From positions 70,586 to 134,585 of the forward strand of contig NZ_CALBRW010000020.1 in the NCBI RefSeq assembly GCF_937927635.1: a DNA stretch of 64,000 bases, read 5' to 3'. The stretch comes from an uncultured Microbacterium sp. Its GTDB lineage: Bacteria; Actinomycetota; Actinomycetes; Actinomycetales; Microbacteriaceae. Numbering within the stretch: the stretch's first letter is position 1; every line of letters begins with the position of its first letter. The notes under the pieces were generated by a model. That model did no database searches, had not been told where the DNA came from, and worked only from the letters and a program-made list of their open reading frames with translations. A program made the translations under genes and the position numbers. Of this stretch, positions 26,440 through 35,723 are shown piece by piece.

Positions 26440-26538
26440 CTGCGTTCATAACTCCGGAGAATCGCCCATGATCTGGACTCTCTGCCACGATTCCGGCGTC
26501 GTGGCCGCCGTATCTCCGGAGTTATGAACCACACGCAG
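26440..26538. repeat. Long hairpin between E1 beta and E2 genes
   Basis: TTCATAACTCCGGAGA (26445-26460) is the exact complement of 26513-26528. Outer CTGCG (26440-26444) pairs with CGCAG (26534-26538) across a short bulge. Inside the 52-base spacer GCCACGA and TCGTGGC form a second stem. It lies within the dehydrogenase operon and ends about 13 bases before the E2 ribosome site. Confidence 0.85.
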
Positions 26539-26553
26539 TCGAAAGGACTTGCA

Positions 26554-27897
26554 ATGACCACCCAGACCTTCACCCTGCCCGACGTCGGCGAGGGCCTCAC
26601 CGAGGCCGAGATCGTCGCCTGGAAGGTGGCGCCCGGCGACACCGTCGCCATCAATGACGTGATCTGCGAGATCGAGACCGCCAAGTCGCTGGTCGAGCTG
26701 CCCTCCCCGCACGCGGGGGTGGTCGGCGAGATCCTCGCGGCCGAGGGCGCGACGGTCGAGGTCGGAGCACCCATCGTCACATTCGTGTCGGAGGATGCGG
26801 ATGCCGGGACGCCGGCCCCCACGGCATCCGCTCCGGCTGCGGAGGAGGGCGGCGGGTCCGTGCTCGTCGGCTACGGTACCGGCGGCGGTGCGACGTCCCG
26901 CCGGCGCAAGCCCGCCGAGAGGGCCGTGCGCTCATCGGTCGGCGTGATCGCCAAGCCGCCGATCCGCAAGCTGGCCCGCGACCTGGGCGTCGACCTCACC
27001 GAGGTCACCGCGACCGGCGCCGACGGCGAGGTCACCCGCGACGACGTCGTGAAGCACGCCGAGCAGGCCAGCGTGTTCCGCAACATCGAGACCCCGGAGT
27101 GGGGGAGCGTGCGCGAGGAGACCGTGCCGGCACCGGCATCCGCTCCGGTCGGACTCGCCCGCGGCATGCAGCCGGCACCGCAGCCGGGGTCGGATGCCCG
27201 CACCGAGTCGATCCCCGTCAAGGGCGTGCGCAAGGCGACCAGCTCGGCCATGGTGCAGAGCGCGTACTCCGCCCCGCACGTGACGGTGTGGAAGGAGGTC
27301 GATGCCAGCCGCACGATGGAGCTCGTCAAGCGGCTGAAGGCCTCGCCCGACTACGCCGACATCCGCGTCTCGCCTCTGCTGATCATGGCGCGCGCCGTGA
27401 TCTGGGCCGCCCGCCGCACGCCGATGGTCAACGCCGCCTGGGTCGACACCGACTCGGGTGCCGAGATCGTCGTGCGGCACTACGTGAACCTCGGCATCGC
27501 CGCGGCCACGCCGCGCGGCCTGCTGGTGCCCAACATCAAGGACGCCCAGGACCTCAGCATGAAGGACCTCGCCCGCGCGCTGAACCGGCTCACGCTCACC
27601 GCCCGCGAGGGGAAGACCAGCCCCGCCGACCAGCAGGGCGGCACCATCACGATCACCAACATCGGCGTGTTCGGGATGGATGCCGGCACCCCGATCATCA
27701 ACCCCGGCGAGGCGGGGATCGTGGCCATGGGCACCATCGCGCAGAAGCCGTGGGTGGTCGACGGCGAGGTGCGTCCGCGCTGGGTGACCACGGTCGCCGG
27801 ATCCTTCGACCACCGCGTGATCGACGGCGACCAGATGAGTCGATTCGTCGCCGACGTCGCCTCCGTGCTCGAGGAGCCCGCGCTGCTCGTGGAGTGA
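26554..27897 (+). CDS. Dihydrolipoamide acyltransferase (E2)
   Basis: This 447-residue E2 has one N-terminal lipoyl domain (DVGEGL at 10-15; lipoyl Lys44 in ETAKS), a linker rich in Ala/Pro/Ser, an E3/E1-binding domain (KPPIRKLARDLGVDLTEV, about 140-180) and the catalytic acyltransferase domain with the active-site SFDHRVIDGD (His near 420). ATG 26554 with an AAAGGA site is preferred to an upstream ATG inside the hairpin. It is the last gene of the operon and ends at a strong bidirectional terminator. Confidence 0.9.
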   Translation: MTTQTFTLPDVGEGLTEAEIVAWKVAPGDTVAINDVICEIETAKSLVELPSPHAGVVGEILAAEGATVEVGAPIVTFVSEDADAGTPAPTASAPAAEEGGGSVLVGYGTGGGATSRRRKPAERAVRSSVGVIAKPPIRKLARDLGVDLTEVTATGADGEVTRDDVVKHAEQASVFRNIETPEWGSVREETVPAPASAPVGLARGMQPAPQPGSDARTESIPVKGVRKATSSAMVQSAYSAPHVTVWKEVDASRTMELVKRLKASPDYADIRVSPLLIMARAVIWAARRTPMVNAAWVDTDSGAEIVVRHYVNLGIAAATPRGLLVPNIKDAQDLSMKDLARALNRLTLTAREGKTSPADQQGGTITITNIGVFGMDAGTPIINPGEAGIVAMGTIAQKPWVVDGEVRPRWVTTVAGSFDHRVIDGDQMSRFVADVASVLEEPALLVE

Positions 27898-27899
27898 GA

Positions 27900-27935
27900 G
27901 AAGCGGTCGTCCCGGATGACCGGGGCGACCGCTTC
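27900..27935. terminator. Bidirectional terminator between convergent operons
   Basis: GAAGCGGTCGTCCC pairs with GGGGCGACCGCTTC (13 of 14) around an eight-base loop, placed between the E2 stop and the end of the minus-strand operon. Confidence 0.7.
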
Positions 27936-27953
27936 GACTGCGCGCGCCGCCGC

Positions 27954-28478
27954 TCAGTCGCCCCCGTAGAACGGGTGCGTCAGCGCGTCGCGTCCGTCCA
28001 CCTGTGCGGAGCGGATGCTCGCGGGCAGGCCGTTCGCGGCTTCCGAGACCGCTGACGCCGCCGCCGCGCGAGCCGCGAGCTTGACCTGCGTCTCGTCGTC
28101 GCACGCCGGGTCGATCCACAGCGCCACGAACACGAGCGTGTCCTGGTCGCCGGTGATGTGCCCCTGCGCGACGGCGTCCAGCACGCCCTGGGAGACGCCG
28201 ACCTGCGCAGCGCCGAAGACCATGGTCTCGACCATCCCGACCTCGGCGTGGCTCTTGGAGAGGATCACGGTCGGCGGGTTGACCGTCACGTACTCCTGCT
28301 GGCTCTCTCCCACGCAGGCGAGGATGGGCGTGAAGCCCGGCCGCGGCGAGGTGAAGGCCGTCGTGATCGACGCGGCCGTCGGGGTGCCGCGCCGCGCCAG
28401 CAGCACGTTGACGTGCACGCCGTTCGGCGCCGTCCCGCCCCAGCCCTGCGCGAACCGCCCGTCGATGTCCTGGTTCAT
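27954..28478 (-). CDS. Formaldehyde-activating-enzyme (Fae)-like protein
   Basis: The 174-residue protein matches the Fae fold in order: GVHVNVLLARRGTP (His22 in the position of the Fae general-acid His), SPRPGFTPILACVG, NPPTVILSK, MVFGAAQVGVSQGV, TLVFVALWIDP, and the C-terminal THPFYGG. Fae condenses formaldehyde with tetrahydromethanopterin in methylotrophs; many homologues occur without that cofactor and have unknown roles. Here it ends a ten-gene catabolic operon and overlaps the kinase gene by ATGA. A role in capturing formaldehyde or another small aldehyde is inferred. Confidence 0.75.
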   Translation of the reverse strand: MNQDIDGRFAQGWGGTAPNGVHVNVLLARRGTPTAASITTAFTSPRPGFTPILACVGESQQEYVTVNPPTVILSKSHAEVGMVETMVFGAAQVGVSQGVLDAVAQGHITGDQDTLVFVALWIDPACDDETQVKLAARAAAASAVSEAANGLPASIRSAQVDGRDALTHPFYGGD

Positions 28479-29950
28479 CTCTCGTCTCCCTTCCCCGCGG
28501 CATCCGCCGCAGGCGATCGCGATTGTTCGGTCCCGGGGCCGTGAGCGACCGCGAAGCGCGACAGTTCGGCGATGCGCGTGCGGATCTCCCGATGCCAGGG
28601 GCGCAGCCTCCGGTAGGCGGCGGCATCCGCTCCCGGCGAGGCGGCGGGCACCTGTCTGGCCATCGCCCGCAGCGCAGTGGCCCAATCGGCGTGCACACCG
28701 GCGCCGACGGCGGCGCAGATCGCCGCGCCGATCCCGGCCGCGTCGTCGTTCTCGGCGCGGCGCACGGGCAGCGCGAACACGTCGGCGAGGATCTGCCGCA
28801 TCGTGGCCGACGCCGCCCCGCCGCCGGTGACCACCAGCGCCTCGGGACGCAGGCCGAGCTCGGCCGACATCGCATCGGCGTTGTCGGCCATGGTCAACGC
28901 GATCCCCTCGAGGATGGCGCGGTACAGGTGCGCACGCCCCTGCGCGCCGGAGAAGCCGATGATCGCGCCGCGGCGCCACGGCTCGTCATCCGGTGCCAGC
29001 CAGTCCAGCACTGCCGCGACGCCGTCACTGCCAGCCGGGACGCCGGATGCCTCGGCATCCAGCACCCCCTCGAGGTCGTACATCGTCTCATCCGCGGCAT
29101 CGTCGGACCGGATCAGCCGGCGCAGCCAGCTGATCGTCCACATCCCGCGCCGGATGCCGTGGCTCTCCGCCAGGTGCACGCCGGGTCGCGCGGCGAAGTT
29201 GGACCAGTACGCGGCGCCGTGCTCCGGCCCGTCGCCCACCGTCATCGCGGCGATGTACGTGCCCAGCGACAGCAGCAGCATGCGGGAGTCCGCGACACCG
29301 GCGCCGAGCGCCTCGACGGCCTTGTCGTTCGCCGTCGCGAAAACGGGAACCCCTTCGGGCAGCCCGGTCGCCGCGGCAGCATCCGCCGTGATCCGGCCGA
29401 GCTCCTCGCCCGGATCCCTCAGCTCGAAGAGCATCGTCCGCGGCATCCCGGTCGCCGCGTATGCGGCGGGATCGGCCGACCAGCGCCAGGAGCGGGTGTC
29501 GATCGGCCAGACGCCCTGCAGGTTGGCGCTCGCGTCGGTGCGCTCGCCGGTGAGCCGATGCGCGATGTACCCGGATGACGACGTCACCCACCGCGCGTCG
29601 GGCGCCGCAGCCGGATCGAACGGCCGCCCCACTCGCTCGTCCATCCAGCTCAGCAGCGGCTCGGCCAGCATCCCGTCCGCGCGGAGATACGCCCGGCAGA
29701 AGCGGATCGTGCACAACCCCACCCCGACGATGCGCGAACGGTCGCCGTCGAACCGCGCCAGGGCCGCGGTGCAGGCCCGCGCGATGGAGTCCCACACGTC
29801 GTCGTCCGGATGCACGACCCGGCCGGGAGCGATCGTGTCGTACGGCCGCAGCCCTACCCGGGCGGAGGCGTGCACCCGGCCGTCCTGATCGACCACGAGC
29901 ACCTTCGTGCTCTGCGATCCGTTGTCGATCGCGACGAGGTACGAGTCCAC
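28475..29950 (-). CDS. FGGY-family carbohydrate kinase
   Basis: A 491-residue sugar kinase. It has the phosphate-1 motif IDNGSQSTKVLVVD (residues 8-21), HPDDDVWDSI, LLSWMDERV, VFATANDKAVEALG, and the C-terminal VVTGGGAASATMRQI adenosine region. FGGY kinases phosphorylate pentuloses, polyols or related acids; the substrate is open. It lies four bases after the FAD-oxidase gene and overlaps the Fae-like gene, so all three are co-expressed. Confidence 0.88.
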   Translation of the reverse strand: MDSYLVAIDNGSQSTKVLVVDQDGRVHASARVGLRPYDTIAPGRVVHPDDDVWDSIARACTAALARFDGDRSRIVGVGLCTIRFCRAYLRADGMLAEPLLSWMDERVGRPFDPAAAPDARWVTSSSGYIAHRLTGERTDASANLQGVWPIDTRSWRWSADPAAYAATGMPRTMLFELRDPGEELGRITADAAAATGLPEGVPVFATANDKAVEALGAGVADSRMLLLSLGTYIAAMTVGDGPEHGAAYWSNFAARPGVHLAESHGIRRGMWTISWLRRLIRSDDAADETMYDLEGVLDAEASGVPAGSDGVAAVLDWLAPDDEPWRRGAIIGFSGAQGRAHLYRAILEGIALTMADNADAMSAELGLRPEALVVTGGGAASATMRQILADVFALPVRRAENDDAAGIGAAICAAVGAGVHADWATALRAMARQVPAASPGADAAAYRRLRPWHREIRTRIAELSRFAVAHGPGTEQSRSPAADAAGKGDER

Positions 29951-29953
29951 TCC

Positions 29954-31417
29954 TCACGCCTCCAGCGGGTAGATCGTTCCCGGGTTCATGATTCCGTTCG
30001 GGTCGAGAGCGTGCTTCAGGCGCTCCAGCAGCACGTAGGCGCTGCCGTGCTCCTGCCGCGTCCACGGGGTGCGGTACTTGCCGATGCCGTGATGGTGCAC
30101 CATCGACCCGCCCAGGCGCAGCGCCTCCTCCACGATGATCGCGTTGAGGGGCTCGTGGTACTCGGTGATCTCCTGCCGCGGCTCGCAGCGGATGTCGTAG
30201 TCGTACACGAAGTACAGGTTCGTACCGGTCTGGTAGCTGTGCGACGAGTGCGCGCCCAGCATCGTCAGGTCCTCGGCCCGGGGGAACTCCGCGCGGATCC
30301 TGTTCATCACGGCCTCGTACAGCTCGTTCGTGCGCGACCAGTCCACCGAGACCTCGGTGGTGTAGCCCAGGTGCGGGCGCTCCTGCATCTCGCGCCGCTC
30401 GCGGTCGATTGCCGACTGATCCCAGTTCAGGCGCGCGAACCACTGCTCGATCAGGGAGTCGTCCACCCGCACGTGCGGCCGGTCGGCGAACACCTCCTCG
30501 ATCGCGGTGGCTGTGGCGTCAGCCAGGGCCTTCGGGCCCTCGGCCACCAGCACGACGACGTTCTTCCCGTCGGAGAAGTGGCTGAAGTGCTGACGTGCGT
30601 CCTCCGGCGAATAGACCCGGCACACCGAGGGGCGGTAGCCCGACGTGATCAGCTCGCGCAGCGCGTCGACTCCCGCAACGAAGTCGTCGACGAGGAATCC
30701 GAAGTACCGGTTGTTCTCCGGCTGATGCCGGAAGACCTTGATCGTGACCTCGGTGATCACGCACAGCGCACCCTCGTTGCCGATGACCATGTGACGGATG
30801 TCGGGGCCCGCCGCGCGCCGCGGGACGTTCTTGATGCGCGTGATCGTGCCGTCGGCCAGCACGGCCTCGAGCCCCACGATCATGTCCTCGATGCCGCCGT
30901 ACAGCGTCGAGAACTGGCCGATCGATCGCGTCGCGGTCAGTCCGCCGTACTGCGCGAGGGGCTTGGACTGCGGCGAGTGACCGGTCGTCAGGCCCTGCAG
31001 GCGCAGCTCGTCCTCCAGCCGCTGCAGCGGCACGCCGCACTGCACGGTGACCATCATGTCCACGGCGTTCACGTCGAGGATCGCGTCCATGTGCGAGCCG
31101 TCCAGCACGATCGAGTCGGCGATGACCGTCTCCAGCCCGCCCTCGGTGGCCGTGCGACCGGTGCGCGGCACGACGGCGATGAGGTTCTCGTTCGCGAACC
31201 GCAGCACGTCCGCGACCTCCTGCGCGCTCGCCGGGTAGACGATGGCCGACGGGAACGGTCCGTCGAAGATGCCGTGCGCGGCGGTGTACTTCTTGAACCT
31301 GTCGACCGAGGCGCTGCGCAGCGCGGTCGGGTCGGTGTCGATCTTGTCCGGTCCGAGGATGCCAGTGAGGCCCTCGACGATCTGGGCGGTGCTCAGCGCG
31401 GAACGGGAATCAGTCAT
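29954..31417 (-). CDS. FAD-linked oxidase (alkylglycerone-phosphate-synthase/glycolate-oxidase type)
   Basis: The 487-residue enzyme has a PCMH-type FAD-binding domain in its N-terminal half (AIVYPASAQEVADVLRFA, VVPRTGRTATEGGLE, VQCGVPLQRLEDELRLQG, GGLTATRSIGQFSTLYGGIED) and a C-terminal domain with HYxY-like SHSYQTGTNLYFVYDY and MVHHHGIGKYRTPW. The His-rich HHHG segment is seen in AGPS-like proteins. It probably oxidises a hydroxy acid or polyol derivative. It is the seventh or later step gene in the operon. Confidence 0.85.
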   Translation of the reverse strand: MTDSRSALSTAQIVEGLTGILGPDKIDTDPTALRSASVDRFKKYTAAHGIFDGPFPSAIVYPASAQEVADVLRFANENLIAVVPRTGRTATEGGLETVIADSIVLDGSHMDAILDVNAVDMMVTVQCGVPLQRLEDELRLQGLTTGHSPQSKPLAQYGGLTATRSIGQFSTLYGGIEDMIVGLEAVLADGTITRIKNVPRRAAGPDIRHMVIGNEGALCVITEVTIKVFRHQPENNRYFGFLVDDFVAGVDALRELITSGYRPSVCRVYSPEDARQHFSHFSDGKNVVVLVAEGPKALADATATAIEEVFADRPHVRVDDSLIEQWFARLNWDQSAIDRERREMQERPHLGYTTEVSVDWSRTNELYEAVMNRIRAEFPRAEDLTMLGAHSSHSYQTGTNLYFVYDYDIRCEPRQEITEYHEPLNAIIVEEALRLGGSMVHHHGIGKYRTPWTRQEHGSAYVLLERLKHALDPNGIMNPGTIYPLEA

Positions 31418-31457
31418 GTCTCTCTCTCAGGGCGGTGGGGCGAACAGGGCGGTGGGC

Positions 31458-32234
31458 TCAGCGGACCAGGTAGCCGCCGTCGACGGTGAGCGTGTGCCCG
31501 TTGACGTAGTCGGATGCGCGGCTGCACAGGAACACGAGCGGTCCCATCAGGTCGGCGGGGTCACCCCACCGGTCGGCGGGGGTGTGGTCGATGATCCGCC
31601 GGTCGGCTGCGGGATCGGAGCGGGTGGCCTCGGTGATGGCGGTGGCGAAGTATCCGGGGGCGAGGGCATTGACCTGGATGCCGTGGGCGCCCAGCTCGTC
31701 GGCGTACGCCTTGGTCAGACCGACGATGCCCGCCTTCGTCGCCGCGTACGCCGGCGACTGCCTGCCGCCGAGGAACGAGAACAACGAGGCGATGCTGACG
31801 ATCTTCCCCGACCCCTGCGGCACCATCACGCGTGCGGCCTCGTGCGCGAAGTCGAACGCGGCCGTGAGATTGACGGCGACCATCGGGTCCCACTTGCTGC
31901 GGTCGAAGGCGAGCACGTCGTCCAGCAGGCAGATACCGGCGGAGTTGACGAGGATGTCGAGCCCGCCGAGCTCGGCGACGCAGGCATCCACCATCCGAGC
32001 CGGGGTGCCGGAGACGGTGATGTCGGCCTGGGCGAACACGAAGCGCCGTCCGTGCGCGCTCACCAGCCGTTCGGTGGTGCCGTCGTCGGGGGCGAGCCCC
32101 GGCGCGAACACGTCGGCGCCCGCCGCGGCCAGCGCCACCGTGAACGCGCGACCGAGGCCGGTGTTGCCGCCGGTGACGATGGCGCGCTTCCCGGCGAGCG
32201 AGAAGAACGAGGGTGCGAATTCGGTGATCTCCAC
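31458..32234 (-). CDS. SDR-family oxidoreductase (2-deoxy-gluconate dehydrogenase-like)
   Basis: A 258-residue short-chain dehydrogenase with the NAD motif TGGNTGLGRA (about 19-28), NSAG, the catalytic Ser region SIASLFS and YAATK with active-site Tyr and Lys, ending in NGHTLTVDGGYLVR. The sequence is closest to KduD-like sugar-acid dehydrogenases. GTG 32234 is chosen because AGGAGGGA lies eight bases upstream and no suitable ATG is near. It starts just past the aldehyde dehydrogenase stop. Confidence 0.88.
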   Translation of the reverse strand: MEITEFAPSFFSLAGKRAIVTGGNTGLGRAFTVALAAAGADVFAPGLAPDDGTTERLVSAHGRRFVFAQADITVSGTPARMVDACVAELGGLDILVNSAGICLLDDVLAFDRSKWDPMVAVNLTAAFDFAHEAARVMVPQGSGKIVSIASLFSFLGGRQSPAYAATKAGIVGLTKAYADELGAHGIQVNALAPGYFATAITEATRSDPAADRRIIDHTPADRWGDPADLMGPLVFLCSRASDYVNGHTLTVDGGYLVR

Positions 32235-32236
32235 GA

Positions 32237-33709
32237 TCAGTCCCTCCTGCTCGGGTCGGCGATGCCGACGTAGCGGGTCTCCAGGTACTCGTCGATGCCC
32301 TCGATGCCGCCCTCGCGGCCCAGGCCCGACTGCTTCACGCCGCCGAACGGCGCGGCGGGGTTCGACACCACGCCCGCGTTGATTCCCAGCATCCCGGTGT
32401 CCAGCTCGTCCGCCAGGCGCAGGGCGCGATCCAGGTCGCGGGTGAAGGCGAAGCTGACCAGCCCGAACGAGGTGGCGTTCGCCAGCCGGATGGCCTCTTC
32501 CTCGTCGCGGAACGTGGTGATGGGCGCGACGGGTCCGAAGATCTCCTCGTCCAGGATGCCGGCGCCGTCGGGGACGTCCACGAGCACCGTCGGCTGGTAG
32601 AAGTAGCCGGGGCCGGGGAGCGCCGCGCCGCCCAGTGCGACGCGTGCGCCGTCGCGCACCGCGCCGTCGACGAGCGACGCGATCTTGTCGCGCGTGGCCG
32701 CGTCGACCATCGGGCCGATGGTGGATGCCGGTTCCGTGCCGCGCGCGGGATGGAACGCCGCCATCCGGGCGGTGAACGCCGTCGTGAACTCCTCTGCCAC
32801 GCTCTCGTGCACGATGAAACGGTTCGCGGCCACGCAGGCCTCGCCGCCGTTGCGCATCTTGGCGGCGATGGCGCCGTCGACGGCGGCGGGGATGTCGGCG
32901 TCCTCGAAGACGAGGAACGGGGCGTTGCCGCCGAGCTCCATCGACACCCGCAGCACCTGGTCGGCGGAATCGGCGATGAGCCTGCGGCCCACCTCGGTCG
33001 AACCGGTGAACGAGAGCTTGCGCAGCCGCGAGTCCTTGATCAGCGGCCCGGTGACCGCACCGGCGTGCGAGGTGGGGATGACGTTGAGCACGCCGGCGGG
33101 GAGACCGGCCTCTTCGAACACCTGCGTGAGCAGCAGCGCCGTCAGCGGCGTGAGCGCGGCGGGCTTGAGTACCATCGTGCAGCCGGCGGCGATCGCCGGC
33201 GCGATCTTGCGGGTCGCCATCGCCAGGGGGAAGTTCCACGGGGTGATGAACAGGCACGGGCCCACGGGGCGCTTCACGACCAGCAGTCGGTTGCGGCCAT
33301 CGGGCGCCGTCGCGTACCGGCCCGCGATGCGCGGGGCCTCCTCCGAGAACCAACGCAGGAACTCGGCGCCGTAGGCGACCTCTCCGCGGGACTCCGCGAG
33401 CGGCTTGCCCATCTCGATGGTCATCGTCAGCGCGAACTCCTCGGCGCGCTCGGTCACCAGCTCGAACGCGCGGCGGAGGATCTCCGACCTCTCGCGGGGA
33501 GAGGTGCGCTCCCAGGAGCGGCGTGCGCGGCCGGCGGCATCCAGGGCATCCTGCCCGTCCTGCACGGTCGCGTCGGCGACCCGGGCGAGCACCTGCTCGG
33601 TCGCAGGATCGGTCACGTCGAAAGTCGCGCCGTTCGACGCGTCGCGCCAGCGGCCGTCGATGTACAGGCCGGTGGGGATCGTCGCCAGCAGCTCGCTCTC
33701 GGTGGTCAT
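32237..33709 (-). CDS. Aldehyde dehydrogenase (succinate-semialdehyde-dehydrogenase type)
   Basis: The 490-residue NAD(P) enzyme has ITPWNFPLAMATRKIAPAIA, KPAALTPLTALLL, SFTGSTEVGRRLI, the catalytic Glu region MELGGNAPFLV and the catalytic Cys in NGGEACVAANRF. It oxidises an aldehyde to its acid. In this operon it would act on the aldehyde made by an upstream dehydrogenase. Its start codon overlaps the preceding gene (ATGA). Confidence 0.9.
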   Translation of the reverse strand: MTTESELLATIPTGLYIDGRWRDASNGATFDVTDPATEQVLARVADATVQDGQDALDAAGRARRSWERTSPRERSEILRRAFELVTERAEEFALTMTIEMGKPLAESRGEVAYGAEFLRWFSEEAPRIAGRYATAPDGRNRLLVVKRPVGPCLFITPWNFPLAMATRKIAPAIAAGCTMVLKPAALTPLTALLLTQVFEEAGLPAGVLNVIPTSHAGAVTGPLIKDSRLRKLSFTGSTEVGRRLIADSADQVLRVSMELGGNAPFLVFEDADIPAAVDGAIAAKMRNGGEACVAANRFIVHESVAEEFTTAFTARMAAFHPARGTEPASTIGPMVDAATRDKIASLVDGAVRDGARVALGGAALPGPGYFYQPTVLVDVPDGAGILDEEIFGPVAPITTFRDEEEAIRLANATSFGLVSFAFTRDLDRALRLADELDTGMLGINAGVVSNPAAPFGGVKQSGLGREGGIEGIDEYLETRYVGIADPSRRD

Positions 33710-34665
33710 GCCGCCTGTCCCTTCTGCTCATCGGTGTCGACAGCGACGGCATCGGCCAGCCGCAGTCGCGTGCCGAGCAGGTCCTCGTACAGCTGGAACG
33801 GCTGCATCTCGCCGGCGCGGTCGCCGTAGGTGGCCTTGGCGCGCCGGAAGATCTGGTCGACCAGACCGGACAGCTCGACCGGCATCCCGACCGCACGGGC
33901 CAGATCGACCGACAGGCCGAGATCCTTGCACGCCAGGGCCAGTGCGAAGCCCTCGTCGTAGTCGCCGCCGTCGAGGATGGAGAGCACGTCGTGCTCGAGG
34001 AAGTTGCTGTTGGCCGGGCTCGCGATGAGGGCATCGCGCAGCACCTTCAGGTCGACTCCGGCCTTCACGCCGACGGCGAGGACCTCTGCGGTGGACACCA
34101 GATGCGAGAACCACAGCTGATTGATCATGAGCTTGACCGCGTAGCCGGCGCCGTGGCCGCCCACGTGCAGGATCCGCTCGGGGTCGCCCATCGCCTCGAA
34201 GACGGGGCGCAGTCGGGCGACGTCGTCCGCGTCGCCGCCGATGAAGATCTGCAGCATGCCGCGGGCGGCGCCCACCGACATGCCGCTGACCGGCGCGTCG
34301 AAGATGTGCAGCCCCCGGCCAGAGGCGGCGGCGCGCACGGCATCCGCCACCTCCGGGACCGAGGTCGACATGTCCACCCACGTCCCGCCATCCCGGATGC
34401 CCTCGAGGATCCCTCCGGGACCCGCGGCCACCTCGGACACGTGCCGGGGCGTGGGAAGCATGGTGATGACGACGTCGCTGGCGGCGGCCACCGCGGCAGC
34501 GCTGTCCGCCCACCGCGCCCCGCCGGCGATGAGACCGTCGGCGGCCTCGCGCCGGACGTCGTTGACGACCAGCGGGAATCCGGCTGCCTGCAGGTTGCGG
34601 GTCATGCCGCCGCCCATGCTCCCGAGTCCGATGAAGCCGATGGTCGGGTGATCCTGAATGGACAT
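33706..34665 (-). CDS. 3-hydroxyisobutyrate-dehydrogenase-family oxidoreductase
   Basis: A 319-residue beta-hydroxyacid dehydrogenase with the Rossmann motif GFIGLGSMGGGMTRNL (9-24), the substrate motif DAPVSGMSVGAARG and the catalytic Lys in GYAVKLMINQ. The family oxidises 3-hydroxyisobutyrate, tartronate semialdehyde and relatives. An AAGGAA site precedes ATG 34665. It begins the enzyme part of the operon, 50 bases after the transporter binding-protein gene, and overlaps the aldehyde dehydrogenase gene. Confidence 0.88.
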   Translation of the reverse strand: MSIQDHPTIGFIGLGSMGGGMTRNLQAAGFPLVVNDVRREAADGLIAGGARWADSAAAVAAASDVVITMLPTPRHVSEVAAGPGGILEGIRDGGTWVDMSTSVPEVADAVRAAASGRGLHIFDAPVSGMSVGAARGMLQIFIGGDADDVARLRPVFEAMGDPERILHVGGHGAGYAVKLMINQLWFSHLVSTAEVLAVGVKAGVDLKVLRDALIASPANSNFLEHDVLSILDGGDYDEGFALALACKDLGLSVDLARAVGMPVELSGLVDQIFRRAKATYGDRAGEMQPFQLYEDLLGTRLRLADAVAVDTDEQKGQAA

Positions 34666-34715
34666 GGTTCCTTCCTGATTCTTCTTCTGTGCTTCTGCTC
34701 CGTGCGGGAAGAGCC

Positions 34716-35660
34716 TCAGATGAGGCCCTTCTCCTTCAGGAACTCCTTGGCGACGTCGGCCGGCTCCTCGCCGTCCACGTCGACCTTCGCGTTGAGGGTC
34801 TGCATCTGCTCGGTGGTCAGCAGCGGCGAGAGCTTGGCCATCACGTCGGCGATCTTCGGGTACTTGGTGAAGACCGCGTTCTGCATGGTGAACGCGCCCT
34901 GGTAGACGGGGAAGAACTGCTTGTCGTCCTGCATGACCGTCAGATCCAGCGCCTTGATGCGGCCGTCGGTCTGGAAGACCTCGCCGAAGTTGCAGTCGCT
35001 GCCCTTCTGCGTGGCCGTGTAGATCACGCCGGTGTCCAGCAGCTTCACGTTCGACGCGGGGACGTCGATGCCGTACGCCTTGGCGAGTCCCGGCCAGCCG
35101 TCGTCGCGGGTGGAGAACTCGCTCTCGATGCAGAAGGTCTGCTGGTCCTTGGGCAGCGCGGCCACGTCGCTGAGCGTCTTGACGTTCAGCTTCTTCGCCT
35201 CGGAGGAGCGCACGGCGAAGGCGTAGGTGTTGTTCAGCGGCGCCGGGTCGAGCCACTTCACGTCGTTGGCCTTCAGGTCCGCCTCGGCGACGGCGGTGAA
35301 CTGCGCACTGGGGTCGGTGATCGGCGCCGTGTTGCCGAGGTAGGTGATCCACGCGGTGCCGGTGTACTCCCAGTAGCCGAGGAAGTCCTTGTTGGTGAGG
35401 GCCTGCCGGGTGTTGGCGGAGCCGACGAGCTTGGTGTTGGTCGTCAGGTTGGCGCCGTGGGCGTTGAGCAGGTCGGTGGTCATGTAGGCGAGGATGTACT
35501 GCTCCGAGAAGTCCTTCGAGCCGATCACACCGGTCAGGCCCTTCAGATCGTCGCTCTTGCTGCCGCTCTCGACGGCGCTTCCGGTGGAGCATCCCGCTGT
35601 GAGAAGGGCGGTGGTGACGAGGATCGCAGCGGTCGCGGCGATGTGACGCTTGGTGAACAT
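34716..35660 (-). CDS. Osmoprotectant/glycine-betaine-type ABC substrate-binding lipoprotein
   Basis: The 314-residue lipoprotein has a signal peptide with lipobox LTAGC (Cys24) and the OpuAC fold: GVIGSKDFSEQYILAYM, TKLVGSANTRQALTNKDFLGYWEYTGT (read in parts) and WLDPAPLNNTYAFAV with the aromatic residues that form the quaternary-ammonium box in this family. It delivers a solute to the two permeases and the ATPase encoded before it. Linkage to catabolic enzymes suggests uptake for use as food rather than for osmotic protection. Confidence 0.88.
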   Translation of the reverse strand: MFTKRHIAATAAILVTTALLTAGCSTGSAVESGSKSDDLKGLTGVIGSKDFSEQYILAYMTTDLLNAHGANLTTNTKLVGSANTRQALTNKDFLGYWEYTGTAWITYLGNTAPITDPSAQFTAVAEADLKANDVKWLDPAPLNNTYAFAVRSSEAKKLNVKTLSDVAALPKDQQTFCIESEFSTRDDGWPGLAKAYGIDVPASNVKLLDTGVIYTATQKGSDCNFGEVFQTDGRIKALDLTVMQDDKQFFPVYQGAFTMQNAVFTKYPKIADVMAKLSPLLTTEQMQTLNAKVDVDGEEPADVAKEFLKEKGLI

Positions 35661-35702
35661 GGTTCTCCTGAATCGAGTTGGTGCGGGTTTTTGTAAAGGG
35701 AT

Positions 35703-35718
35703 GCCGGTGACGACCGGC
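35703..35718 (-). other. Intercistronic hairpin before the binding-protein gene
   Basis: GCCGGT-GACG-ACCGGC is a perfect stem in the 63-base gap between permease and binding-protein genes. It could protect the 3' end of the upstream message or limit read-through. Confidence 0.45.
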
Positions 35719-35723
35719 CGGGC

